Shown piece by piece: positions 1 to 6,233 of a stretch of 9,527 nt of DNA (positions are counted from its first letter, which is position 1; every line of letters starts with the position of its first letter). Where the stretch lies: positions 1 through 9,527 of the forward strand of contig JAKAMP010000067.1 in the NCBI GenBank assembly GCA_021812865.1. Reading direction: 5' to 3'. Made by a program: the position numbers and the translations under genes. The stretch comes from Bacteroidota bacterium. Lineage in GTDB: Bacteria > Bacteroidota > Bacteroidia > Bacteroidales > JAAYUG01. Below the pieces are notes generated by a model, which saw nothing but the letters and a program-made list of their open reading frames with translations, searched no databases and was not told the DNA's origin.

Positions 1-1093
1 GGTCGCCCAACTCGATCACACGCTGGGTGACGCGTTTCGTCTCTTCGGGATTGAGGTCGATGCCCATTTCTTCCAGGTTCTTAAGAATATTGGCCTTACC
101 GGAAGTTTTGCCTAATGCATACTGCCGGATTCTTCCGAAACGTTCGGGCAGCAGATCGTTGAAGTACAAATTGTCCTTGTTGTCGCCGTCGGCATGCACG
201 CCACAGGTCTGGGTGAATACGTTTTCGCCGATTACAGGCTTGTTGTGGGGAATGCGGATACCACTGAAGGTTTCGACCATCTTGCTGGCCATGTAGATCT
301 TCAATTCGTTGACGGACAGCTCACATTGCAGGTGATCCCTCAGCACAGCCACCACACTGGTGAGGGGCACATTGCCGGCTCGCTCACCCAGTCCGTTCAC
401 AGTGGTATGCACGCCCTTTACACCGGCCTTCACGGCAGCGAGCACATTGGCAGCCGCCAGGTCATAGTCGTTGTGGGCATGAAAATCGAAGTGAAGGTCC
501 GGGTAACGCTTCAGCATGCGTGAGCAGAATGCAAAAGTCTCGTCATGGTTGAGCACGCCCAGGGTATCGGGCAGCATGAAGCGTTCAATGGGCTCGTCCT
601 TCAGGTTATCGACCAGGAAAAATACATAATCGGGAGAGTAGCGCATGCCGTTCGACCAGTCCTCGAGGTAAAGATTCACCAGCAGGTTGTTCTCCCGGGC
701 ATAGCGGATAGATTCCTTAATGTCTTTCAGGTGCTGTTCGGGTGTTTTCCGGAGCTGGCCCTCCACATGTTTCAGTGAACCCTTGGAAAGCAGGTTCACC
801 ACCCTTCCTCCCGCGCGGACAATCCAGTCGATGGAAACTTTACCATCGATGAATCCCAGTATCTCAACCCTTTCGGCACATTTGTTCTTCCGCGCCCAGT
901 CGAGGATTTTGCGGGCAGCCTGGAATTCACCTTCCGAAACCTTGGCCGAGGCAATTTCAATGCGGTCGATCTTTACTTCCGAAAGCAGAATTTTTGCAAT
1001 ATTCAGCTTCTCTGAATCGAGAAATGCCACCCCCGATGTCTGTTCACCATCCCGCAGGGTGGTGTCCATGATCTCTATCTTTCGTGTTTCCAT
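1..1093 (-). CDS. 2-isopropylmalate synthase-like enzyme (alpha-IPM/homocitrate synthase family), 3' end outside window
   Basis: This is an HMGL-like TIM-barrel enzyme that condenses acetyl-CoA with a 2-oxo acid, most likely in leucine biosynthesis in the cytoplasm. I read it from the ATG at 1091-1093 for 364 codons to the left edge with no stop. The N-terminus has MDTTLRDGEQTSG (residues 9-21, with the catalytic Arg14 and metal ligand Asp15). The metal-binding HAHND begins at His205 and includes His207. The loop NGLGERAGN spans 233-241. NVFTQTCGVHADGDNKDNLY lies near 311-330, and a linker with GKTSGKAN follows, so a C-terminal LeuA-type regulatory domain probably lies beyond the window. The sequence differs from canonical LeuA (TLRDGEQSPG). 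As far as I recall, Bacteroidota often carry such a second alpha-IPM synthase-like protein, so the substrate could also be pyruvate (citramalate) or 2-oxoglutarate (homocitrate). Family is sure, substrate is not. No other leu gene is visible here. Confidence 0.9.
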   Translation of the reverse strand, partial: METRKIEIMDTTLRDGEQTSGVAFLDSEKLNIAKILLSEVKIDRIEIASAKVSEGEFQAARKILDWARKNKCAERVEILGFIDGKVSIDWIVRAGGRVVNLLSKGSLKHVEGQLRKTPEQHLKDIKESIRYARENNLLVNLYLEDWSNGMRYSPDYVFFLVDNLKDEPIERFMLPDTLGVLNHDETFAFCSRMLKRYPDLHFDFHAHNDYDLAAANVLAAVKAGVKGVHTTVNGLGERAGNVPLTSVVAVLRDHLQCELSVNELKIYMASKMVETFSGIRIPHNKPVIGENVFTQTCGVHADGDNKDNLYFNDLLPERFGRIRQYALGKTSGKANILKNLEEMGIDLNPEETKRVTQRVIELGD

Positions 1094-1509
1094 TTTGCTC
1101 TATGCAGTTAACCCTGTTGTGCCAGCCCGTACCTTTTCAGGACGAGTGGATTGCAGGTTATGCAATATTAACAAAATTTCCGTTTGTATGTTTTAAATCT
1201 ATGTTTTTTAGCAGTTATTGACCAATTTGGAATATTTCAGAATTTTTCAAAGCTATGAGCCTTGGCAGTTGGCTATTGGCCTGAATATCACACGATGAGG
1301 ATTTTAAGGATTGAATGACCTCTGGCTGACAATGGTTTGACCATTCCGGTTTCGGGATTGTTTTGGTGCTTGGATATGAGTATAGTACCGAGCAGTGATC
1401 CAGCGGTTTGGGTGCACAGGGTAGGGAATGAAAGAAAATAAGCCTGGAGGCAAATATTGCTTCCGAATTCCAGGTTCGTGTTAAAACGAATGAAATAAAG
1501 CCGGAGGGC
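1094..1509. other. Intergenic gap, no gene seen
   Basis: This gap separates the start of the isopropylmalate-synthase-like gene from the stop of the DUF4287-like gene, both on the minus strand. I find no convincing coding frame or RNA gene. Its left part must hold the promoter of the synthase gene. The best -7 candidate on the minus strand is TAATATTG (1163-1170), one mismatch from TAnnTTTG, but no -33 TTTG sits at the right distance, so I do not call a promoter. The right part holds the terminator candidate listed separately. Confidence 0.6.
1431..1474 (-). terminator. Candidate intrinsic terminator of the cupin/SRPBCC operon
   Basis: Read on the minus strand, CCTGGA (1474-1469) pairs perfectly with TCCAGG (1448-1443). 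A nested stem GCAA/TTGC (1460-1457 with 1453-1450) lies inside it. The U-rich stretch TATTTTCTTT (1440-1431) follows. It lies 36 bases after the TGA of the DUF4287-like gene, where a terminator is expected. The U-tract is interrupted and the loop is large, so this is a moderate call. Confidence 0.45.
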
Positions 1510-2100
1510 TCAGATGTCGAGGATTACGGTATGAAACAGGTCTGAGGTAACGGTTTCTTCCAGTTTTTCAAGGACCTTATTCCAGTATGCTTCCATTTCC
1601 CTGCATTTCGTTTTTCCTGTAAGTTGCGAATGGCGGATATTAAGTTTACTTGCATTCTTTTCGGCTTTGGAGAAGGTCAGTTCGACCATCGAGATGCTGT
1701 CGGGCCACAGCAGTTTGGCATATTTCCTCTGGTTCTCCCTGATTACACAGCAGGAGATGACAGGGAACCAGTTGTTGCGTAACTTGTTGTCGGACCATAG
1801 GTTATACAGGGCGGGCAGGGAGATATAGAATGTTTTTTCAAGCGCCACTTCGTATTCGCTTGGCTGGAGGGCTTTCAGGCCGCCTTTCTTTTCCGTTTCG
1901 AAGGCCAGTACGAGCGCTTTCTGCCATGACAGGCTCAGTTTGAAATTCTTTTTCAATAGAATGAGCAGTTCCTTCTGGCTCAAACCCATTGCATGGAAGC
2001 GGTCGAGAAAGTCAAACCATTCCTGCAAGCCTTTCCCTGTCTTTTCTTTCAGCCTGGGATCGCTGACCAGTTTCATGTACCTGTTTTCCTTTGATTCCAT
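1510..2100 (-). CDS. DUF4287-like plus SRPBCC/AHSA1-like domain protein
   Basis: A soluble 196-residue protein of unknown function. Residues about 13-71 resemble DUF4287: a TGKGLQEWFDFLD segment (21-33), then SQKELLILLKKNF and a Trp-containing helix ending in FETEKK, matching the family pattern TGK-x-W-x-EWF-x-LLD followed by a helix for binding or dimerisation. Residues about 81-186 look like a degenerate SRPBCC (START/AHSA1) domain: an opening strand, a helix LPALYNLWSDNKLRNNW, a strand with LNIRHSQL, and a closing amphipathic helix AYWNKVLEKLEETV. SRPBCC folds bind hydrophobic ligands in a deep pocket, but no ligand can be proposed. No signal peptide or membrane segment is visible. It starts 10 bases after the stop of the cupin gene, so the two are almost certainly co-transcribed. 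Met9 is an alternative start. No clear Shine-Dalgarno sequence is seen. The domain calls are from pattern memory; the reading frame is secure. Confidence 0.7.
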   Translation of the reverse strand: MESKENRYMKLVSDPRLKEKTGKGLQEWFDFLDRFHAMGLSQKELLILLKKNFKLSLSWQKALVLAFETEKKGGLKALQPSEYEVALEKTFYISLPALYNLWSDNKLRNNWFPVISCCVIRENQRKYAKLLWPDSISMVELTFSKAEKNASKLNIRHSQLTGKTKCREMEAYWNKVLEKLEETVTSDLFHTVILDI

Positions 2101-2110
2101 GGCAACGTTT

Positions 2111-2641
2111 TTAATAATACAGTGTTGAGCTCTTGCTTTCGTGGGTGAGTTTATGGATCAGATCCCTTTCCTTCGGGAATTTGTCCAGCATATGTTCGCG
2201 TGAGATCATTTCGAAATCCTCGAACGAGAAGCCGGGTGCAACCATGCAGCTCACTAAGCTGTATGAATTGCTCTCGGTAACCAGCGCCCCGAAGATGGTT
2301 CCGGCGGGAATCACGATTTGCGGAACCTGGTGCTGTTCCGGGTGTATGCCCAGAGTAATGGTCTTCAGAGTACCGTGGATATCGATAGTATAAATATGCA
2401 GGGGGCTGCCGGCGTGGAAATACCAAACCTCATCGGAACGCAAGCGGTGAAAGCACGACCGTTCACCCGACCGCAGAAGATAATATATGCTGGTAGCAAG
2501 ATTGCGAACCCCTTTACGCTTATCTCTCAGGGTAATGCCCTCGGCCTCCTCACTGCTGCGGTATATCTCCTTGAAATGACCGCCCTCGGGGTGAGGCTGA
2601 AGGTTTAGCTTCATAATCCAATGGGTCCCATCCTGCATCAT
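2111..2641 (-). CDS. DUF985 family cupin (Cupin_5)
   Basis: A single-domain beta-barrel cupin of 176 residues, the usual family length. The family hallmarks are in order: LNLQPHPEGGHFKEIYRS (12-29), SIYYLLRSGERSCFHRL (51-67), SDEVWYFHAG (69-78), IPAGTIFGA (111-119) and VAPGFSFEDFEM (134-145). His65, Glu71 and His76 are in position to form a cupin-type metal or ligand site. No signal peptide is seen, so it is cytoplasmic. DUF985 proteins have structures but no settled reaction; epimerase-like or sugar-binding roles have been suggested for related cupins, and I assign none. Met2 and Met10 are alternative starts; the first Met fits the family, which has about ten residues before PHPEGG. It is the first gene of a two-gene operon with the DUF4287-like gene, driven by the promoter candidate at 2667-2698. 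Confidence 0.9.
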   Translation of the reverse strand: MMQDGTHWIMKLNLQPHPEGGHFKEIYRSSEEAEGITLRDKRKGVRNLATSIYYLLRSGERSCFHRLRSDEVWYFHAGSPLHIYTIDIHGTLKTITLGIHPEQHQVPQIVIPAGTIFGALVTESNSYSLVSCMVAPGFSFEDFEMISREHMLDKFPKERDLIHKLTHESKSSTLYY

Positions 2642-2666
2642 GGTGAATGCATTTAGGTTGTATCTG

Positions 2667-2698
2667 CCAATTTACAGAAAAATGGGATTAAAGTCAAT
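2667..2698 (-). promoter_or_regulatory. Candidate promoter of the cupin operon
   Basis: On the minus strand ATTG (2698-2695) is followed after exactly 20 bases by TAAATTGG (2674-2667). Each box is one mismatch from the Bacteroidota consensus TTTG-N19-21-TAnnTTTG. The same stretch also reads as TTGACT-N17-TAAATT, a sigma-70-like layout. The leader to the ATG at 2641 would be only about 20 bases. The two boxes together are suggestive, not proof. Confidence 0.45.
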
Positions 2699-2869
2699 TA
2701 TTTTTACACGAATGGAATTTTCTATTAGATAAATAGCAGAAATTCAACACGTTAATTTATGGAGCGAGTCCGTTCAGTTCATTCTGGCTCATTTACAACC
2801 CAATACCTCTTGCATTGAGGGATTGACAATGATTCCGGAAGCGATTTGACTGAATACGTTTTGAAGCTG

Positions 2870-2943
2870 AAGAACTTTTTTTATATTCATATACCCAAAT
2901 TTTAACATGAAGGCATCCCCATTGACCGGCCAAAAAAGTTCTT
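2870..2943. repeat. Perfect 12-bp inverted repeat with a 50-base spacer
   Basis: AAGAACTTTTTT (2870-2881) and AAAAAAGTTCTT (2932-2943) are exact reverse complements. They lie just upstream of the -33 box of the LiaF-operon promoter candidate (2958). Such an arrangement could be a pair of regulator half-sites, or a stem in a longer transcript. The rest of the 2642-3009 intergenic stretch shows only the two promoter candidates and AT-rich sequence. Confidence 0.75.
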
Positions 2944-2957
2944 TTACCGATTTCTGC

Positions 2958-2989
2958 TTTCAAAACGGGTTCACAGGGCTTTATCTTTG
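2958..2989 (+). promoter_or_regulatory. Candidate Bacteroidota-type promoter of the LiaF-LytS-LytTR operon
   Basis: TATCTTTG (2982-2989) matches the -7 consensus TAnnTTTG exactly, and TTTC (2958-2961), one mismatch from TTTG, lies 20 bases upstream. Transcription would begin at about 2994-2997, giving a leader of about 30 bases before the ATG at 3025. That leader carries GGAGGA (3012-3017), seven bases before the ATG, an unusually good Shine-Dalgarno sequence for this window. Confidence 0.65.
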
Positions 2990-3024
2990 GGCTAAACAAT
3001 TAATCATTCGTGGAGGACATTCAA

Positions 3025-3768
3025 ATGAGATCACATGAAGATAGAAGAATGAACAGGATACAAAGGCACAGTGGCTTCAACCGCCTGGTACTGGGGGCAT
3101 TTATCCTGATCGCAGGGTTCCTGCTTATTTTGAAGAACGTAGGTATTCTTTCGCCGGAAAACGGAGATATCATATTCTCATGGCAGATGCTGCTGATCGC
3201 GCTTGGCCTGTTGAACTTCACCAAACCCAGGCACTGGTTTTCGGGCCTGATACTGATCGCCATTGGTGGATTTTTCATGCTGCGCGAGTTTTCAGGGGCG
3301 CCCATCGAATTGATCACCAAATACTTCTGGGGTGGTTTCCTCGTGGTACTGGGGCTTTTAATGATTCTCAGGGTTTTACGTTTCGGGCATCATGAAAGCT
3401 GGGTACAATTTGGGGAAGACAGCGCCGATTACATAGATGAGGTGGCCATTTTCAGTGGCGCCGACCGGAAGATCACCTCAAATAATTTCAAGGGAGGCAG
3501 GATTACCTGCATCTTCGGCGGATCGAACCTTGACTTTACCGATGCAAAAATGGCCGAGGGCCGGAATGTGCTCGATGTAGTATCGATCTTCGGAGGGTTC
3601 AAGCTTGTGGTTCCGCCCGAATGGAACATTAAGGTGGAAACTACCTCTGTGCTTGGGGGCATCAGCGATAAGCGCGTGAAGTTCACCGATGAAGGAAATA
3701 ACAACAAGATCCTGTACATCAAAGGAGTAGCCATTTTTGGCGGGGGCGAAATAAAGAACTATGCATAA
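3025..3768 (+). CDS. LiaF-like membrane protein (LiaI/LiaF TM region plus LiaF C-terminal domain)
   Basis: A 247-residue inner-membrane protein, probably a modulator of the adjacent sensor kinase, as LiaF is for LiaS in Bacillus. After a basic N-terminus, four hydrophobic segments (about 20-38, 49-65, 71-85, 100-118) form the LiaI/LiaF-like transmembrane region. The C-terminal part (about 128-247) is a beta-rich LiaF domain with repeating Gly-Gly turns: IFSGADRKI, CIFGGSNLDF, SIFGGFKLVVPPEW, SVLGGISDKR and AIFGGGEIKN, which suggest a beta-helical stack. The frame is open from a GTG at 3010, but I choose the ATG at 3025 because GGAGGA sits seven bases before it. The last eight bases overlap the start of the histidine kinase gene, indicating translational coupling. 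A role in sensing envelope stress is inferred from the family. Confidence 0.85.
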   Translation: MRSHEDRRMNRIQRHSGFNRLVLGAFILIAGFLLILKNVGILSPENGDIIFSWQMLLIALGLLNFTKPRHWFSGLILIAIGGFFMLREFSGAPIELITKYFWGGFLVVLGLLMILRVLRFGHHESWVQFGEDSADYIDEVAIFSGADRKITSNNFKGGRITCIFGGSNLDFTDAKMAEGRNVLDVVSIFGGFKLVVPPEWNIKVETTSVLGGISDKRVKFTDEGNNNKILYIKGVAIFGGGEIKNYA

Positions 3769-4813
3769 CCACCCGTTTCTACGCACGCGGACTACCCGCA
3801 TCGCATTCATTGGCATATGGATCCTCGTTTCGGGGATCTATTATGCCTTTATGGCCATGGGGTATCCCGATAAGTGGGCGCTTGAAATCTTCGACGTTCT
3901 GCTATACAACCTCCTGTTCAGCCTGATTACCCTGTTGCTGTGGAATGCCATCCGCTTCAGCAATCCCGAAAAAATGAGCATTTCGCAGGTGCTGATTTAC
4001 CATGTGGGACTGCTGGCCATTAGCGAGGCCGCCTGGATCGGCGCCGGGTATCTCATCATGAGCAGCATTGTGCAGGGCGATTACCAGGTGCATTTCATGC
4101 GCACGCTCAGCAGCCGCATCATCAGCGGATTGTTCTTCTATTCCATCAGCATTCTGATCTATTACCTGATCATGTATTACCAGAATTTCAGGGAAAGCGC
4201 GCTGAAGGAAGCTGAACTGCAGGCCCTGATGAAGGAGGCCGAGCTTAGCATTCTCCGCTCACAGATCAAGCCACACTTCCTGTTCAACAGCCTGAACTCC
4301 ATCAGTTCGCTTACCCTTTCCAACCCTGCCCGGGCGCAGGAAATGATCATCAAGCTGTCCGACTTCATTCGTTATTCACTCGCTGAGAGTGAAAGGAAGA
4401 TGGTTCCGCTCAGGGCTGAACTGGACTACATCAGGCTGTACCTGGATATTGAAAAGGTTCGTTTTGGCGAAAAATTGATCACGCTGTATGAAATCGGAGA
4501 CAAATGCCTGGATTGCCAGTTACCGAATATGATCCTTCAGCCTTTATATGAAAATGCCGTGAAGCACGGGGTTTACGAAAGCACCGAACCGGTGGAGATA
4601 CGCACCACCGTAAGCTGCACAGTGAATTCCCTGAAAATCATCATCAGCAATACCTTCGATCCCGAAAGTGTAGCACGAAAGGGCAAGGGACTGGGACTGA
4701 AAAATATCCTCAACCGCATGCATCTTATTTACCACCGCGAAGACCTGATCAGAATAGAGAAGAAGGGAAACCAGTTCGAAGTAAGTCTGTACATTCCGCA
4801 GGATATTGATTGA
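3761..4813 (+). CDS. LytS/YehU-type sensor histidine kinase
   Basis: A 350-residue inner-membrane kinase of the His_kinase (PF06580) family. Four hydrophobic segments (about 13-34, 46-66, 78-104, 118-142) give a compact four-helix sensor region with no sizeable periplasmic loop, so it probably senses within the membrane or through a partner. A coiled linker of Ala/Glu/Leu (147-164) leads to the phospho-acceptor box SQIKPHFLFNSLN with His172. The ATP-binding part shows YLDIEKVRFG, the N-box LQPLYENAVKHG (Glu264, Asn265) and the G-box GKGLGLKNIL. It would autophosphorylate His172 and pass the phosphate to the regulator encoded 40 bases downstream. Its start lies inside the last codons of the LiaF-like gene (8-base overlap), which supports a signalling complex of the two. 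Confidence 0.97.
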   Translation: MHNHPFLRTRTTRIAFIGIWILVSGIYYAFMAMGYPDKWALEIFDVLLYNLLFSLITLLLWNAIRFSNPEKMSISQVLIYHVGLLAISEAAWIGAGYLIMSSIVQGDYQVHFMRTLSSRIISGLFFYSISILIYYLIMYYQNFRESALKEAELQALMKEAELSILRSQIKPHFLFNSLNSISSLTLSNPARAQEMIIKLSDFIRYSLAESERKMVPLRAELDYIRLYLDIEKVRFGEKLITLYEIGDKCLDCQLPNMILQPLYENAVKHGVYESTEPVEIRTTVSCTVNSLKIIISNTFDPESVARKGKGLGLKNILNRMHLIYHREDLIRIEKKGNQFEVSLYIPQDID

Positions 4814-4853
4814 TTCACACTATATTCACACCACATAGAAGCCATATACCGCC

Positions 4854-5597
4854 ATGAAAGCCATTATCATTGACGACGAAAGCCCGGCCAGAGAGATTAT
4901 CCGCAACTACCTGCAGGACCACACCGATATCGAAATCGTAGGCGAGTATTCCGACGGGTTTGAAGGGTACAAGGGGATTACCAGTATAAAGCCCGACCTC
5001 GTTTTTCTCGACATCCAGATGCCACGACTTACAGGTTTTGAACTGCTCGAGATTCTCGAAGAGCCGCCGCTCATCATCTTTGCCACGGCGTACGACCAGT
5101 ATGCCATCAAGGCTTTTGAACAGAATGCCACCGATTACCTGCTCAAACCCTTCTCCAGGGAGCGGTTATCGCTGGCGCTGGAAAAGGCCAGGAACAAGTA
5201 CGCAAGCAAACAGCCGGTGCAGAAGGAAATGCACAACCTGGTTGAAAAAGTCTCCGAATCGAGGGAAACGCTCGATCGGCTGGTGGTGAAATGGGGCTCC
5301 AAGATCAGGGTGATCCCGGCCGAACAGGTAGTGTATTTCGAGTCGCAGGACGACTATGTGATGATCTATACCGCTCAGGAAAAGTTCCTCAAGCAGATGA
5401 CCATGAAATACCTGGATGATCACCTAGACGGGAACGACTTCATCCGCATTCATCGCTCCTATATTGCCAGGGTTGACCAGATCGCCCAACTGGAGCACTT
5501 TACCAAGGATACCTACGTGGCCATCATGAAAAACGGGGCCAAACTCAAGGTAAGTGATTCCGGATACCGGAATTTAAAAGATAAGCTGCATTTCTGA
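4854..5597 (+). CDS. LytTR-family response regulator
   Basis: A 247-residue cytoplasmic transcription regulator. The receiver domain (about 1-118) has the acidic pair Asp7-Asp8, the phospho-acceptor Asp53 in FLDIQMP, Thr78 in FATAYD and Lys98 in LLKPF, all the residues needed for phosphorylation. A linker joins it to a LytTR DNA-binding domain (about 143-246) with VVYFESQDDYVMIYT, FIRIHRSYIARVDQI and a C-terminal KLKVSDSGYRNLK segment. LytTR proteins bind direct repeats of roughly 9-12 bases through beta-strand loops. It is the cognate partner of the LytS-type kinase just upstream and is followed by a strong terminator, so it ends the operon. No good Shine-Dalgarno sequence precedes the ATG. 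Targets are unknown; autoregulation is possible. Confidence 0.97.
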   Translation: MKAIIIDDESPAREIIRNYLQDHTDIEIVGEYSDGFEGYKGITSIKPDLVFLDIQMPRLTGFELLEILEEPPLIIFATAYDQYAIKAFEQNATDYLLKPFSRERLSLALEKARNKYASKQPVQKEMHNLVEKVSESRETLDRLVVKWGSKIRVIPAEQVVYFESQDDYVMIYTAQEKFLKQMTMKYLDDHLDGNDFIRIHRSYIARVDQIAQLEHFTKDTYVAIMKNGAKLKVSDSGYRNLKDKLHF

Positions 5598-5624
5598 CAA
5601 TCGGCCGGCCTTTCTTGCATTGGT

Positions 5625-5671
5625 ACTGTTGCATCTCTGGTCCTTGTTAGGCCAAAGCAACAGTTTTTTTT
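5625..5671 (+). terminator. Intrinsic terminator of the LiaF-LytS-LytTR operon
   Basis: ACTGTTGC (5625-5632) pairs perfectly with GCAACAGT (5657-5664). A second stem inside the loop pairs TGGTC (5638-5642) with GGCCA (5650-5654), with one G-T pair. Eight consecutive T residues (5664-5671) follow. It lies 27 bases after the stop of the response regulator gene. Confidence 0.92.
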
Positions 5672-5739
5672 ATGTAATTCCACCCCTGGATTTCAATCTT
5701 AACATATTAATAAACAGGCAATAAGAATTTTTATTTATT

Positions 5740-5775
5740 TTTGTTTATAATATATAAGAAAATTATATATATTTG
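5740..5775 (+). promoter_or_regulatory. Candidate promoter region of the PadR operon
   Basis: The stretch 5697-5790 is extremely AT-rich compared with the flanking genes. TATATTTG (5768-5775) is an exact -7 match to TAnnTTTG, with TTTG at 5740-5743 upstream, although the 24-base spacing is longer than usual. TATTTTTG (5736-5743) is a second exact -7 match without a visible -33 box. The leader would be about 100 bases and contain the repeats at 5796-5887. Confidence 0.4.
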
Positions 5776-5795
5776 TTTCAGTAATAATAGACAAA

Positions 5796-5887
5796 ATGTT
5801 TTGGGTTTCGGGTTTAAAGTTTAAGGTTAAATTCCAACACCAATCACAACAACCAATCACCAATCACCAATCATTAGTAACCAATTA
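5796..5887 (+). repeat. Low-complexity intergenic repeat: GGGTTT-like tract and CCAATCA heptamers
   Basis: A GT-rich tract with GGGTTTCGGGTTTAAAG (about 5802-5818) is followed by the heptamer CCAATCA at 5840-5846, 5853-5859, 5860-5866 and 5867-5873, and a variant CCAATTA at 5881-5887. The last unit ends eight bases before the PadR start codon. The GGGTTT-like half resembles the repeat region at 8608-8650. Repeats of this style occur between genes in many Bacteroidota, as far as I recall, but their position in the leader of this operon is notable. Confidence 0.7.
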
Positions 5888-5895
5888 CCAGATAT

Positions 5896-6231
5896 ATGAT
5901 TTCAACCGATTTACTGAAAGGTTCGCTCAAGTCGATTGTTCTGAAGCTGCTGGCGGAGAACGGGCGGATGTATGGCTACGACATCACGCGCAAGGTGGAG
6001 GAGCTCACGGCGGGGAAGATAAAGCTTACGTATGGTGCGTTATACCCGGTGCTGCACAAGCTCGAGGCCGAAGGCGCCGTGATCACTGAATCGGAGAACT
6101 ACAACAACCGGCTGCGTGTATATTACCGGCTCACCCCGGCGGGGAAGGAAACGATGCTCGAGAAGGTGAAGGAGCTGGAGGAATACCTGCAAGCCATACA
6201 GAGCATTTTCAAACTTAACCCGGCATTCTAA
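5896..6231 (+). CDS. PadR-family transcriptional regulator
   Basis: A 111-residue winged-helix repressor of the short PadR subfamily (about 100-110 residues). Visible hallmarks are the N-terminal helix with LKSIVLKLLAENGRMYGYDI (11-30), the recognition-helix region LTYGALYPVLHKLEAEG (44-60), the wing with RLRVYYRLTPAGKE (72-85), and a C-terminal dimerisation helix (86-105). PadR proteins usually repress neighbouring membrane-protein or efflux genes until an effector or partner relieves them. Only two bases separate its TAA from the next ATG, so it is the first gene of a three-gene operon with the two membrane proteins. Autoregulation is likely. I see no clear ATGT-N8-ACAT-type operator in its leader. 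The start lacks a Shine-Dalgarno sequence, as is common in this phylum. Confidence 0.95.
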   Translation: MISTDLLKGSLKSIVLKLLAENGRMYGYDITRKVEELTAGKIKLTYGALYPVLHKLEAEGAVITESENYNNRLRVYYRLTPAGKETMLEKVKELEEYLQAIQSIFKLNPAF

Positions 6232-6233
6232 AC

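Noticed and set aside
1163..1170. TAATATTG on the minus strand as -7 element of the synthase gene
   Set aside because: One mismatch to the consensus and no TTTG-like box 19-21 bases upstream.
27..1196. Plus-strand open frames at 27-296, 194-523, 545-778 and 720-1196
   Set aside because: They lie antisense to the isopropylmalate-synthase-like gene, whose motifs are unmistakable, and their translations show no family pattern.
2151..2426. Minus-strand 91-residue open frame inside the cupin gene
   Set aside because: It is an overlapping frame of the DUF985 gene with Arg/Pro-rich composition typical of an out-of-frame translation.
2793..2999. Minus-strand 68-residue open frame in the intergenic region before the LiaF-like gene
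   Set aside because: No recognisable motif or ribosome binding site; it would run antisense through the promoter and inverted repeat.
3010..3024. GTG start at 3010 for the LiaF-like gene
   Set aside because: The GGAGGA at 3012-3017 would lie inside the coding region, while it is ideally placed for the ATG at 3025.
5603..5610. GGCCGGCC palindrome just after the response regulator stop
   Set aside because: Too short for a hairpin loop and not followed by a T-run; the real terminator is at 5625-5671.
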